Below, in pieces: positions 14,701 through 23,133 of a stretch of DNA of 64,000 bases; position 1 is the first letter of the stretch, and every line of letters starts with the position of its first letter. The DNA comes from a virus: positions 1 to 64,000 of IMG/VR virus record IMGVR_UViG_3300009085_000002. One strand, 5' to 3'. A program made the translations under genes and the position numbers. The notes beneath the pieces are model-generated. The model saw nothing but the letters and a program-made list of their open reading frames with translations. It searched no databases and had not been told where the DNA came from.

Positions 14701-15107
14701 GTTTATTAGAAGATAATCCAAAACAACTACAAAGTACTGAAGATTTAGGTATAGGTAAAATTAAAAATACTAAAAAGGGAGCTTATTTAACAGGACATTT
14801 AAAAAATTGGGGTTTAGAAATGTTAAATGAGTATTTAAGAAAAACTGCATACGGAGAAGAATCTAAGACAAATGCAACTAAATTAAAATCTTTAGGGCTA
14901 GTTTTAGAATTATTATCTTATGGACCTAAAGTAAATGTAGATAGAATTTCCTCATTAATAATACTAATGATATATAGGAATTTAAAAGAGAAAGAAGTTT
15001 TAGAAAGTAAAACTAGAAAAGTAAAAGCTTATGTAAAAGATCCTTTTATAGAAAGAAATTATGGTAAATTTGAAATATTTGATAAAAAGAATATATGGAC
15101 AATATGA
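11739..15107 (+). CDS. terL: Terminase large subunit, split by an intein
   Basis: A 1122-residue precursor. Removing the intein (residues 202-556) leaves a 767-residue packaging motor. The ATPase has Walker A SSRGGGK at residues 195-201, with Ser557 completing GGGK-S after splicing. A probable Walker B is IIHVEEV near residues 686-692. The nuclease has the motif YIAALDPVDDDE (Asp910), followed by ILYENQKKG (a second acidic residue near 970), matching the RNase H-like fold of TerL. It pumps DNA into the procapsid and cuts it. The gene lies between the candidate small terminase and the portal, and overlaps the portal start by 13 bases. The product can work only if the intein splices out. Confidence 0.9.
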   Translation: MSLFIRINNRKNFLLKEIPSLHPDSMAYIEYWGEQTKRCIEGFWGIDDNNIPCNIGEVGWDKDINSSSWRFIPPVLYFYINFGTILHKPEDAPKSEPQQKMKPLLRDFDWEFHYNWIEARGFSGFEEDEEYTCLEDVLEWKLGRLTKKNIHKSAFNKDHKLKEYVPTREYIRRLFNKPMGTPIYQNEPKSFFVLSSRGGGKCLKNSELVYYKDRVGTIGEVKAGDEIYGSDGKLTVVTNVYPQPKKVLYKLQLRDGREIICCEEHIWKVFDKSNRKFLNLKLKDFKDSYYNIRIDSKHREKYKEAKYVKEFKYAIPNSIGVDFSEKILPIDPYTLGLLLGDGCITNNYYSIKFTTGDSQLVNWLKNKYPDKISIYNKGKNYELTFRGSFLNKELTCLNLLGTYSNTKFIPNIYLYSSREQRLELLRGLMDTDGFADSRHTEYYTTSSKLADNVVFLLQSLGIQCKKSIKESSYKDKNNNKVKCKDCYRISLYTDKKIFNLDRKQSKVQKLSKTSKSKLEKSFITSIEYYGEDYSTCIKVSNKDHLFLTTGFTITHNSYDGAACDAHELLFDGLKKYIPGTISKTVVSIVVGASIGDKSSETIEKIVTMFENLPGGWKENTIEARPSPFAKIMVGSTKPNNGDSPWRNEIPVNVGGIDKVMGSGCKLKHVIFTSNNPQAAAGGRNTIIHVEEVGLCHNLLDVHGSNEANQFIDHYIGSSLYTGTGGNVDKIMESEKIFRNPKDYRMLAFDDIWENMGSIGWFVPATHTNNKFKDENGNTDEEEAMAFYEKRREDKRKSVDSKALEYEMMNYPLIPSEMFLSTKSNRFPLNILRLRKSELISTELSKGLGMTGFFEEEEGESVWNPTLDVVPIREFPLSRTSNSTGCIEMWELPKKDNDDEIIRGRYIAALDPVDDDEENTIGTKRSLQSFWILDLWTDRLVLEYTGRTEFAEDFYSQCLLATLFYKATILYENQKKGFFTFMDKMNYLSLLEDNPKQLQSTEDLGIGKIKNTKKGAYLTGHLKNWGLEMLNEYLRKTAYGEESKTNATKLKSLGLVLELLSYGPKVNVDRISSLIILMIYRNLKEKEVLESKTRKVKAYVKDPFIERNYGKFEIFDKKNIWTI
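12342..13406 (+). mobile_element. Intein with LAGLIDADG endonuclease in TerL
   Basis: Residues 202-556 (355 aa) of the terminase precursor. The insert begins with Cys202 (CLKNSELVYY), ends TITHN-Ser, and removing it joins GGGK to SYDGAACD. The start Cys, the final His-Asn and the following Ser are the residues needed for protein splicing. An N-terminal Hint block has GEVKAGDEIYGSDGK and a conserved EHIWKVFD region. Two LAGLIDADG motifs (LGLLLGDGCI near residue 336, LLRGLMDTDGFA near 425) form the endonuclease. The C-terminal block HLFLTTGFTITHN completes splicing. Its placement inside the Walker A motif means that alleles lacking it present the homing site. Confidence 0.92.
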
Positions 15108-17452
15108 TAAAATCCTTACCTTCACAAAAGAAGTTAAGAAAACAAAGAACAACTCCATGGTGGAAGGAGTCTATAGATGCCTGTATACAACTAGCTATTG
15201 ATAATTATAGTGCAAATGGAATTAGAGATAATATGATTTCTAATTATTATTTATGGGCTAGCCAATTAGATACGGATGATATAGAAAGAACTTTAAATCC
15301 ATTTAATATTAGAGGTGCTAATTTTCCAGCTAAACCCCAACATTATCCTATAGGTAACCAGAAATTAGCTACTTTAATAGGAGAAGAAAAAGAAAGAAAC
15401 TTTTCTATAAGAGCTTTTGTATCAAACCCTGAAGCTGTCTCTGAGAAGGAAAAAAGAATAATGGATGATGTAATAGATAAATTATTAATCTATACTAATC
15501 CTAATATTACTAAAGATTTAGACGAAAGAAAACTAAAAGAAGCTTTAGATAAATTATCAAAATGGAAAAATTATGATGCACAAGATATAAGAGAAAAATT
15601 TGCCAACTCTATTATACAATATGCAAAAAATATTCATAATATAGATTTTATTAAAAATCAAGGATTTAAAGATTTAGCTTTAAGTGCACATGAAATTTAT
15701 AATATAGATATAATAGGTAAAAGAATTAAGTTAAGAAAATGTAATCCTTTACATATTTATACTTATGGATTAGGAGAGTCCTATAAAATAGAAGATGCAG
15801 ATATAATAGTAGAAGATTGTTATATGTCTATAGGATCTGTTATAGATGAATTTTATGAATATTTAACATCAAAAGATACTACAGATTTAGAAGAAGCTGC
15901 TGGATATGGTAAATCTCATCCTGAAAATAGTATGTTTACTGGAGAAGTAGGATCTCCTACACTTAGTCTTACTAAATATTTTAGTCCTTTGTCACCTACT
16001 AATATAGAAGAGATACCTTTTGATTTAGATAGTTTTCCATCAGAATCCTATGATAGTAAAGGTAATATAAGAGTTACAAGAGTAACTTGGAAATCCAGAA
16101 GAAAATTAAAAGTTGCAGAATATAAAAATGAAGATGGGGAGGCTGTAACTAAGATTTGGGATGAAGAATTTATTCCAGACCCTAATTTAATTGGTTTAGA
16201 GGTTAAAGAGTATTGGGTAAATGAATGGTTAGAAGCTATTAGATTAGGTGCAGATAAATATATTAGAATGAGAGTTAAGCCTATACAATTTAGATATATG
16301 GATAGTTTAATGTTAGGGGGTTCTGGCTATGTAGGAACTATTTTAAGAACTAATAATGGAATTCCTGTATCTTTGATGGATAGATTAAAACCTTTTTCTT
16401 ATATGTATGATTATATAATGATGAAATTAGAATTATTATTAGCTAGAGCACATGGGCCTGAAACTGAATTAGATTTAGCTAAGATACCTGATGGATATAC
16501 TATGGATCATATAATGTATTTTTCTCAGGTTATGGGCTATAGACTTTTAGATTCTTTTAAAGAAGGAGAAAAAGGAGCTTCTAAAAATATAATGGCTGGT
16601 AATTTTAATACTACTGGCAGAGTACTTAATCCAGACTTTAATTCTTTTGTTAGTATGTATATTAATATACTTACATTATTAGAAAATGAAATGGGAAATG
16701 TTACTGGAGTCACTAAACAAAGAGAGGGTAATGTAGGTAATAGAGAAACTATGGGTGGTATTGAAAGAGCAGTTACTCAAAGTACATATAATACAGAGGA
16801 ATTGTTTATGACTCATGAAGATACTATCAAAAGAGTCTATGATTATTTAGTTATTGCATATAAACAACTCTATATTAATGAGAAGCCTTTACATTTACAA
16901 TATGCATTAGATGATGGTACTCCTATTAGTGTTATGATAGATGGAGAACAATTTGCTTCTGCTGATTATGATACTATAGTAGGTAAAGATAGAGATGTAG
17001 ATCAAATTAAACAAATTATGAGAGAATCTGCTTCCAATATGTTACAGAGTAGAATGATTACTTTTTCTCAATTTGTTAAAACTTATAGGGATCCATCTAA
17101 TGCTTCCACTTTAAGAAAACTTGAACAGTTTGAAGAGGAACTGTTGCAAAAAGAGAAACAGTCTTCTGAAGAACAAAATAAAATTGAGATGGCAAAACTA
17201 CAAGATAAACTTGCTGATAGAGATATGATAAAATATAAAGTAGATCAAGATAATTTAACTCAATTACAGATTGCAGCAATGTCTAAAGGTAGAGATAAAG
17301 AATCTGTTCAAGAGGAGCAATTAAAAAGTGAAAGATTAGAAGCTTTAGAACTTAAAAAAATAGAATCTAAAGAAAGAATGCAAGAAAAAGAAATGAGTTC
17401 TAAAGAAAAAATAGAAGATAAAAAGGAAATTAAGAAAAAACAAAGTTCATAA
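15095..17452 (+). CDS. Portal protein
   Basis: A 785-residue protein in the classic position after terL, with the size usual for crAss-like portals. The N-terminal region is largely helical. The middle region (MRVKPIQFRYMDSLMLGGSGYVG and later) fits the portal fold, and the last 100 residues are Lys/Glu-rich with repeated KIESKERMQEKE-like segments, a long charged tail. It should form the ring at the capsid vertex for DNA entry and tail attachment. Two possible ATG starts (15095 and 15104) differ by three residues. The gene overlaps the terminase by 13 bases. Confidence 0.8.
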   Translation: MDNMIKSLPSQKKLRKQRTTPWWKESIDACIQLAIDNYSANGIRDNMISNYYLWASQLDTDDIERTLNPFNIRGANFPAKPQHYPIGNQKLATLIGEEKERNFSIRAFVSNPEAVSEKEKRIMDDVIDKLLIYTNPNITKDLDERKLKEALDKLSKWKNYDAQDIREKFANSIIQYAKNIHNIDFIKNQGFKDLALSAHEIYNIDIIGKRIKLRKCNPLHIYTYGLGESYKIEDADIIVEDCYMSIGSVIDEFYEYLTSKDTTDLEEAAGYGKSHPENSMFTGEVGSPTLSLTKYFSPLSPTNIEEIPFDLDSFPSESYDSKGNIRVTRVTWKSRRKLKVAEYKNEDGEAVTKIWDEEFIPDPNLIGLEVKEYWVNEWLEAIRLGADKYIRMRVKPIQFRYMDSLMLGGSGYVGTILRTNNGIPVSLMDRLKPFSYMYDYIMMKLELLLARAHGPETELDLAKIPDGYTMDHIMYFSQVMGYRLLDSFKEGEKGASKNIMAGNFNTTGRVLNPDFNSFVSMYINILTLLENEMGNVTGVTKQREGNVGNRETMGGIERAVTQSTYNTEELFMTHEDTIKRVYDYLVIAYKQLYINEKPLHLQYALDDGTPISVMIDGEQFASADYDTIVGKDRDVDQIKQIMRESASNMLQSRMITFSQFVKTYRDPSNASTLRKLEQFEEELLQKEKQSSEEQNKIEMAKLQDKLADRDMIKYKVDQDNLTQLQIAAMSKGRDKESVQEEQLKSERLEALELKKIESKERMQEKEMSSKEKIEDKKEIKKKQSS

Positions 17453-17475
17453 TTTCTATATAAAAGTATGATTTT

Positions 17476-17507
17476 TTTGACTTGTTTTTATATATATAGT
17501 ATATTTG
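17476..17507 (+). promoter_or_regulatory. Bacteroidota-type promoter upstream of the scaffold gene
   Basis: TTTG (17476-17479), 20 bases, TATATTTG (17500-17507). Start of transcription should be near 17513, about 18 bases before ATG 17531. It gives the capsid genes their own start of transcription after the terminase and portal. Confidence 0.8.
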
Positions 17508-17530
17508 TTTAACATAAAGAAAATAATTTT

Positions 17531-18706
17531 ATGCCAGACCTTTTAAAGAGTCTTAAATTTGGAGAAATGTTTGAAGTGGCTGATGCAGGAAGTTTTAATG
17601 CAACTTCTGTATCAGAAGAGCCTATTATCAATAAAGATAAAGAAACTAAAAAAGAGTCTAAGTTAGAAGTTACTACTGCTGATTTAGAAGATTTAATTAA
17701 CCCTAATAAAGTTGAAACTGAACAAACTTTAGAAACTAAACAAGAACCTATAACTAGTAAAGAAGAAACTAAAGATAAAAATTTAGGAATATTTCAATTA
17801 CTTCCAGAAGCATTAAAAGAAGATGGAGTACTTGAATTTTCTGATGAAGAGTTAAAATCTTTACAAGAAAGTTCTAAAGATGAATCTGAGTTATTTTACA
17901 ATGCTTTTAAAATAGGATTAGAGAGAAAGAAACAAACTGAGTTACAGGAGTATGTAAATTCTCTAGAAGGAGATTATAAAACTTATGCAGAAGCAAGAAT
18001 TAAAGGTATAGAGCCTGATGAGTTTGTAGGATTAAATAAACTATATACTTATCATAAATCTCTAACACCAGAAGTTTTATCTCAGGATATAGAATTAAGA
18101 AAAAGTATTTTAAAAGAATACTATACTCGAACAACTCAAATGTCAGAACAGGCAATTGATAATATAGTAGATACTGAAGTTAAAATAGAAAAGGATAAAA
18201 TAAATGCTCCTATTTATTTAAGTGACTTAGTAAAGTTAGATGAGTATGGTATGATACAAATGCAGAATGATGCTATATTAAAACAACAGGAAAGAGATAA
18301 ATCTATTAAAGAAAGACATACTAAACTTAAAAGTACAGTAGAATCTTTAGTAGATAAAGAAATATTACCAGGAATTAAGATTAAAAAAGATGAGTGCCAG
18401 AAGCTTTTATCTATGCAAACTGATATAGTAGATAAATCTGAAAGATTAAATGCTATAGGAGTTTATAGAAAAAAGATAGGAGCAGAAACTTTTGATATTG
18501 TTCTGGCTAAATTAATAAAAGAAGGTATATTTGAAAATAAGGCTAATAAGAAAATTGAAGATGTTGCTTCTTCTAAAAGTAAGAAAAACTTAATGGAGTT
18601 GCTTAATTCTGGAGAATTAAAGTTTAATAATTCTGGAGTTATTCCAAAGAAAACTTCTTCAAGTAGCAATGGTAGTATTTTCAAAATTAATAGAACAGGA
18701 AGCTAA
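17531..18706 (+). CDS. Probable capsid scaffold protein
   Basis: A 391-residue protein that is acidic and Lys/Glu-rich, with long charged helices (about residues 30-110 and 230-290) and a polar Ser/Asn-rich C-terminus. These traits and its position directly before the major capsid gene are typical of an internal scaffold that templates procapsid assembly and is later released. It has its own promoter (17476-17507). No conserved motif was identified, so the call rests on composition and order. Confidence 0.65.
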   Translation: MPDLLKSLKFGEMFEVADAGSFNATSVSEEPIINKDKETKKESKLEVTTADLEDLINPNKVETEQTLETKQEPITSKEETKDKNLGIFQLLPEALKEDGVLEFSDEELKSLQESSKDESELFYNAFKIGLERKKQTELQEYVNSLEGDYKTYAEARIKGIEPDEFVGLNKLYTYHKSLTPEVLSQDIELRKSILKEYYTRTTQMSEQAIDNIVDTEVKIEKDKINAPIYLSDLVKLDEYGMIQMQNDAILKQQERDKSIKERHTKLKSTVESLVDKEILPGIKIKKDECQKLLSMQTDIVDKSERLNAIGVYRKKIGAETFDIVLAKLIKEGIFENKANKKIEDVASSKSKKNLMELLNSGELKFNNSGVIPKKTSSSSNGSIFKINRTGS

Positions 18707-18728
18707 ACTTTTTAAATAATATAAAACA

Positions 18729-20219
18729 ATGCAAATATCAAGACTGCAAGTGACAGATCCTGCACATTGGGCAGGTTTCACAGACGCTAATCACTTATAT
18801 ACAGTTGCTGGTAAAACTTCTCAACTAGTATCTGATGCTGTTGAACAGTTATATCAAGTAAACTTAGGAAGTGATGATATAGTAGCTTATTTGGACAAAT
18901 TTCCAGTAAGTTATGTAGAAGATGAAAATGTACCCTATAGGTGGTTAATTCAGGGTTATTCTGAGAGATCTATTCCTCTTATTAAGGCAACTATGGAAGA
19001 TATGTCTACTGCTCCAAGTGAAGCAGGTAAAGGACTTAGTACTTTCTATATGCACTTTGCTGAAAATTATTTTGGTAAATCTGAACAAATTGTAGGACAT
19101 AAACCAGATAAGTATGCTCTACTTATTTTAGAAGATCCTATTAATTTGGGTAGTACTTATGCATATAAAGTACAACTAGTAACTGGAGATAGAGATTTAT
19201 TTATTCCAGCTACAGAATTAACTGCTGGTAAGAAATGGTCATATGACTTTGGTTTAGTAACTAAAACTTTATCTAGAACAGGAAGTATTGTTAGACATTC
19301 TAGTCCTTACGCATTAGAAAATGATCTTTCTATGATTAGAAAAGAAGCTATTATTCCAGGTAATTTAATTAACTTTAAAACTGGTGAAAATGGTCCATTA
19401 GCATTTAAATTTGTAAATGATGAGGGTAAACCACAAGTATCTTGGATTTCTAAATTAGATTGGGATATGCTTACTCAATTTAGGAGAGATAGATCAAGGT
19501 TATATATGTATGGTAAATCTAATAAGAAACCTGATGGAACTTTTGGGAATCTAGGTGATTCTGGTTATGAAATTCAAAGTGGCTTTGGTCTATTAGAACA
19601 AGTAAGTTCTTCTAATATATTCTATTATAATTCGTTTACTGCTGATTGGTTAGGAAATATTGGTGGTCAGATGACTTATGGTAAAGTACAAGAGGACTTA
19701 AGAAATTTTGTTCTTGTTACTGGAGAAGCTGGTGCTGAATTATTCCATAAAGCAATGGAAGATAAAGCTGCTGGTATTACTTATCTATTTAATGAATCCA
19801 GATTAAAAGACCAAAAAGGAAGATTAAGTTTATCTGGTCAATTTGTATCCTATGGTTATATTAATGGTATACAATATACTGTACTAATTGATCCTATGAA
19901 AGATGATCCTATTAGAAATAAAGAATATGGTGCTGATGGTAGGTTATTATCTTCTAAAGAATTTGAAATCATAGATTTTGGTACAGCTAATGGTAAGCCA
20001 AATATTCAGAAAGTATTACTAAGTGGTAATAGATCTGATATTTATAGGTATATTGATGGATTTAGAAGTCCTTATACTATGTATAACAATACTAATACTC
20101 CTACAGTAACTTCTAGTAAAGTTGATGGATATGAACTTCTTAGAGGTCATATAGGTGGAGTTAAAATTAATAACCCAATGAGAGCTGGCAGGTTGCTCCC
20201 AAGTGAATATTTAGCATAA
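18729..20219 (+). CDS. Major capsid protein
   Basis: A 496-residue protein with no membrane segment, the usual size for a crAss-like HK97-fold capsid protein. It follows the scaffold by 22 bases. The sequence starts MQISRLQVTDPAHWAGFTDANH and contains regions rich in Gly and aromatic residues, as expected for an assembled shell. Codons favour the preferred set and show less A/T at third positions than most neighbours, consistent with very high expression. The fold itself cannot be read from sequence by eye; the call rests on order, size and composition. Confidence 0.75.
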   Translation: MQISRLQVTDPAHWAGFTDANHLYTVAGKTSQLVSDAVEQLYQVNLGSDDIVAYLDKFPVSYVEDENVPYRWLIQGYSERSIPLIKATMEDMSTAPSEAGKGLSTFYMHFAENYFGKSEQIVGHKPDKYALLILEDPINLGSTYAYKVQLVTGDRDLFIPATELTAGKKWSYDFGLVTKTLSRTGSIVRHSSPYALENDLSMIRKEAIIPGNLINFKTGENGPLAFKFVNDEGKPQVSWISKLDWDMLTQFRRDRSRLYMYGKSNKKPDGTFGNLGDSGYEIQSGFGLLEQVSSSNIFYYNSFTADWLGNIGGQMTYGKVQEDLRNFVLVTGEAGAELFHKAMEDKAAGITYLFNESRLKDQKGRLSLSGQFVSYGYINGIQYTVLIDPMKDDPIRNKEYGADGRLLSSKEFEIIDFGTANGKPNIQKVLLSGNRSDIYRYIDGFRSPYTMYNNTNTPTVTSSKVDGYELLRGHIGGVKINNPMRAGRLLPSEYLA

Positions 20220-20231
20220 TAAAATTAGTTT

Positions 20232-21143
20232 ATGAGTGAAAATATTTCTTTAAGAGAAAAATATTTACCAAATAAAAAGGTGATGTTAAAACCATTACCT
20301 AAAGGAAACAGTATGATTGGAAATGATTCATCCCACAAAGGTTATTTTATGTGGGATGGCACTTCCGTCAATATTCCTTTACCTAAAGTAAAAGAAACTG
20401 GTAGATTAATAGATATTTTTGAGAGCCAAGAGGAAAGAGAATTCTTTGCTAAAGAATTAGGAGTTCCTGTTGAAAGATTAAATGTAAATAATAAACAAAG
20501 TATTTTTAATGAAGATGACTTTATAGTCAAAGTTAGGAAAGATGAAAATTTGATGAAAACTGGTATAGTATTAGATTTATCAAATGTTGTAGAAAATATT
20601 CATTATAGAATACTTACTAAATGTTCTTCATTAGTATCTCCTTCTTGGAATGAAAGAAATGAAAAACCAGGAGAATATAGATTTGTTCTAGTAGATAAAG
20701 ATGAAGCAAAAGCAGATGCTTCTGAACTTATGAAAAAGAAAGCTAGGGCTTGGGGAATATTAAATAAATTAAATAAGAGTAAGGAAGATTTATATTCATT
20801 CTTATATATTTATAATCTTGAAAATAAAGTAACTGGAATTCTTCCAGAAGATTGTCTTAAAGAAGAATATTTTACAATGTTAGCAGAGATAGTAGAGAAG
20901 AGTCCAGATTCAGTTATTAATCTAGATAAAGATGCAGACTTTCAGGAAAAAATTCTAATACAAAGAGCTATTAAAGAAGGTTTTATAGAATATAGTGCTA
21001 AACATAATAGTTTTAGTATTTATAGCAAAGATGGAGATTTTAAAGTATTAGGTAATAGTTTAAAGAAAGTAGTTGCTTTTTATAAAGATGATATTAATTC
21101 TGAAGAAAGATTACTTTTAGAAGCTAAATTAAAAAATAAATAA
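20232..21143 (+). CDS. Probable head-associated structural protein
   Basis: A 303-residue protein starting 13 bases after the major capsid gene. The first part is polar, the middle contains NVVENIHYRILTKCSSLVSPSW, and the C-terminal third is helical and charged. It may be an auxiliary or minor head protein. It is placed in the capsid operon and has the same codon use. No motif identifies its exact role. Confidence 0.55.
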   Translation: MSENISLREKYLPNKKVMLKPLPKGNSMIGNDSSHKGYFMWDGTSVNIPLPKVKETGRLIDIFESQEEREFFAKELGVPVERLNVNNKQSIFNEDDFIVKVRKDENLMKTGIVLDLSNVVENIHYRILTKCSSLVSPSWNERNEKPGEYRFVLVDKDEAKADASELMKKKARAWGILNKLNKSKEDLYSFLYIYNLENKVTGILPEDCLKEEYFTMLAEIVEKSPDSVINLDKDADFQEKILIQRAIKEGFIEYSAKHNSFSIYSKDGDFKVLGNSLKKVVAFYKDDINSEERLLLEAKLKNK

Positions 21144-21152
21144 ATCTAAACA

Positions 21153-21989
21153 ATGACAGCAGAAGAAATGCAATACAGTTGTCAGGTGCAGTTTGATGTT
21201 TTAACTAACTATTCTGCACCTGGCATTTCTGCTAAAGAGTGGTCATCACTTCTTACAGAATCTCAGGAAGAAATACTAAGAGAAAAAATAGATTCTATTT
21301 TTCCTTCTAGAGAGATTACTATAGAAGAAACTGAAAAAATTGCAAATTATTTTAATTTAATAATAACTTCTTCTTCTGTTTCAAACACTGGAGCTTTAAC
21401 TCGTATAGTAGTAGATACTGGAAAGTTTATAAAAGAAAGTGGAGTAGCTAATGTAGAAATGACTTTTGGAAATAATATTTTTCATATTTTACATGAAAGA
21501 TTTACTAGTACTAATAATGGAGAACCTATTGTAACAACTGAGTATAAAGTTACACCTATTCCACATAATTTTATTAAAAATAATTTAGATAATCCTTTTA
21601 AAAAGCCAACTGATACTGAAATATGGAGAATAAAATATAATGATTCTGGATCTGCTCCTATAACTAAACATCAGTTAATATTTTCAGATTCACAATCTTC
21701 TACTTTATCAACATTATTACTTTATTGTACATATTATGTAAGATATTATAAAGTACCTCCTCCTATAATTATATATGATGATTCTTATGCTGATGAACCA
21801 GATACATCAACTATAAGAGGAGTAATTTTAAATACTATAAGCACTAGTAGTAATTGTTTATTAAGTCAAATAATTCATCCAGAAATAGTTACAAATGCAG
21901 TTAATAAAGCACTTGCAATCTATAAAGATAGTGCTGGATTACAATCAGAACAGTTAAAGGAAAATTTAAATCAAATACAAGATAAATAA
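21153..21989 (+). CDS. Probable head-tail connector or ring protein
   Basis: A 278-residue protein. Its C-terminal part (LLSQIIHPEIVTNAVNKALAIYKDS) resembles a region common in Bacteroidota phage connector proteins, where it packs as helices in a ring; this is from memory. The rest is beta-rich. It lies in the capsid operon, overlapping the next gene by one base. Likely role: part of the neck between portal and tail. Alternatives: minor capsid protein. Confidence 0.5.
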   Translation: MTAEEMQYSCQVQFDVLTNYSAPGISAKEWSSLLTESQEEILREKIDSIFPSREITIEETEKIANYFNLIITSSSVSNTGALTRIVVDTGKFIKESGVANVEMTFGNNIFHILHERFTSTNNGEPIVTTEYKVTPIPHNFIKNNLDNPFKKPTDTEIWRIKYNDSGSAPITKHQLIFSDSQSSTLSTLLLYCTYYVRYYKVPPPIIIYDDSYADEPDTSTIRGVILNTISTSSNCLLSQIIHPEIVTNAVNKALAIYKDSAGLQSEQLKENLNQIQDK

Positions 21990-23089
21990 TGGCACTAGAT
22001 AGATTACAAGAGTATTCAGATGATTTATTTCTACATATAAAAAGTGTACAAGACTCTGTTGAAGTTAGATACAAACAGTATAGACACATAAAAGAAGTAT
22101 TAGATTCTTATGCTAGTGCTATAGAAATATTACAAGCTGCTGGAGAATTAGAGTGGGATACTATTACTATTAATACTATAGAAAATAAAGATGAAACTTA
22201 TATAGATATAAATGCAGATATACAATGTGATGCTATAGAGTGTACTGGATTAACTAGTACTGGAGATGTAGTAATAAGTGGAGAACATAATCTATCAATT
22301 GGAAATATGTTAACTGTAGATGAAGATACTACGCTTAAAGGAGATGTTCAGATATTAAGAACTCTATTAGTAGATGTTATAACTGAAAAAACTAATAATA
22401 CTGGTACTACTATAGAAGGAGTTTTACTCAAAGATAGTAAAATTTCAGCAGGAACAGCCCCACCTACAACGGGAGATATTAATGCGACTACTTTAGTAGT
22501 AAAAACTACTTTAGATGTTCAAAGTGGGGGAAATCTTAAATCTAATAATATTATTCCTAGTAGTGGAACTGTGATAGATGCACAAGCTACTACTGTTACT
22601 CTAGGACCATTAGGAACTAAAACAACTATAAATAGTACAGGATTAGCTACAGTTAAAATTTCTACATTAGAATTAGGAGTTTCCACAGAAGGAACTAATG
22701 TTAATATAAAAGAAGCTAAAGATAATTTAACTACAGTAGGAATTGCAAGCGCTAATTATACTATATTAGATTCTGATAGAGTATTGGTAGTAAGTGATTC
22801 TACTACTTTTGGAAATACAAAACTTATAATAGGAAATCCTTCTGAAGATAAGATTGGAAAGACAACCTGGATACATAACGAATCTGTAAATGATGTTTTA
22901 TTAACTACTTTGACTTATAATGGTAGTTATACTATTAATAATAAGGTAATTGGAGAAGCTAAAGATGGTGTAATAATACCTGACAGAAGTTATATTAAAG
23001 TTATTTGTATTACTAGTACTAGTTATATTGCTCATTTATTGTCTGAGACTAAATTAACTACTTATGAAGACCCTGGTGAGGGTGTTTAA
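21989..23089 (+). CDS. Probable head fibre, beta-helical
   Basis: A 366-residue protein. The first 40 residues are helical (RLQEYSDDLFLHIKSVQDSVE), suitable as an attachment or coiled-coil part. From about residue 60 it has short repeating beta segments with regular Gly, Thr, Ile and Val (for example DINADIQCDAIECTGLTSTG and TLKGDVQILRTLLVDV), the look of a trimeric beta-helix fibre. A C-terminal segment from about residue 250 is more globular. It is likely a capsid-surface fibre, a known feature in crAss-like heads. A tail fibre is the alternative. Confidence 0.55.
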   Translation: MALDRLQEYSDDLFLHIKSVQDSVEVRYKQYRHIKEVLDSYASAIEILQAAGELEWDTITINTIENKDETYIDINADIQCDAIECTGLTSTGDVVISGEHNLSIGNMLTVDEDTTLKGDVQILRTLLVDVITEKTNNTGTTIEGVLLKDSKISAGTAPPTTGDINATTLVVKTTLDVQSGGNLKSNNIIPSSGTVIDAQATTVTLGPLGTKTTINSTGLATVKISTLELGVSTEGTNVNIKEAKDNLTTVGIASANYTILDSDRVLVVSDSTTFGNTKLIIGNPSEDKIGKTTWIHNESVNDVLLTTLTYNGSYTINNKVIGEAKDGVIIPDRSYIKVICITSTSYIAHLLSETKLTTYEDPGEGV

Positions 23090-23133
23090 ATATAAAATAA
23101 TTAATTATTTATTAACTTAAAAATTTATAAAAA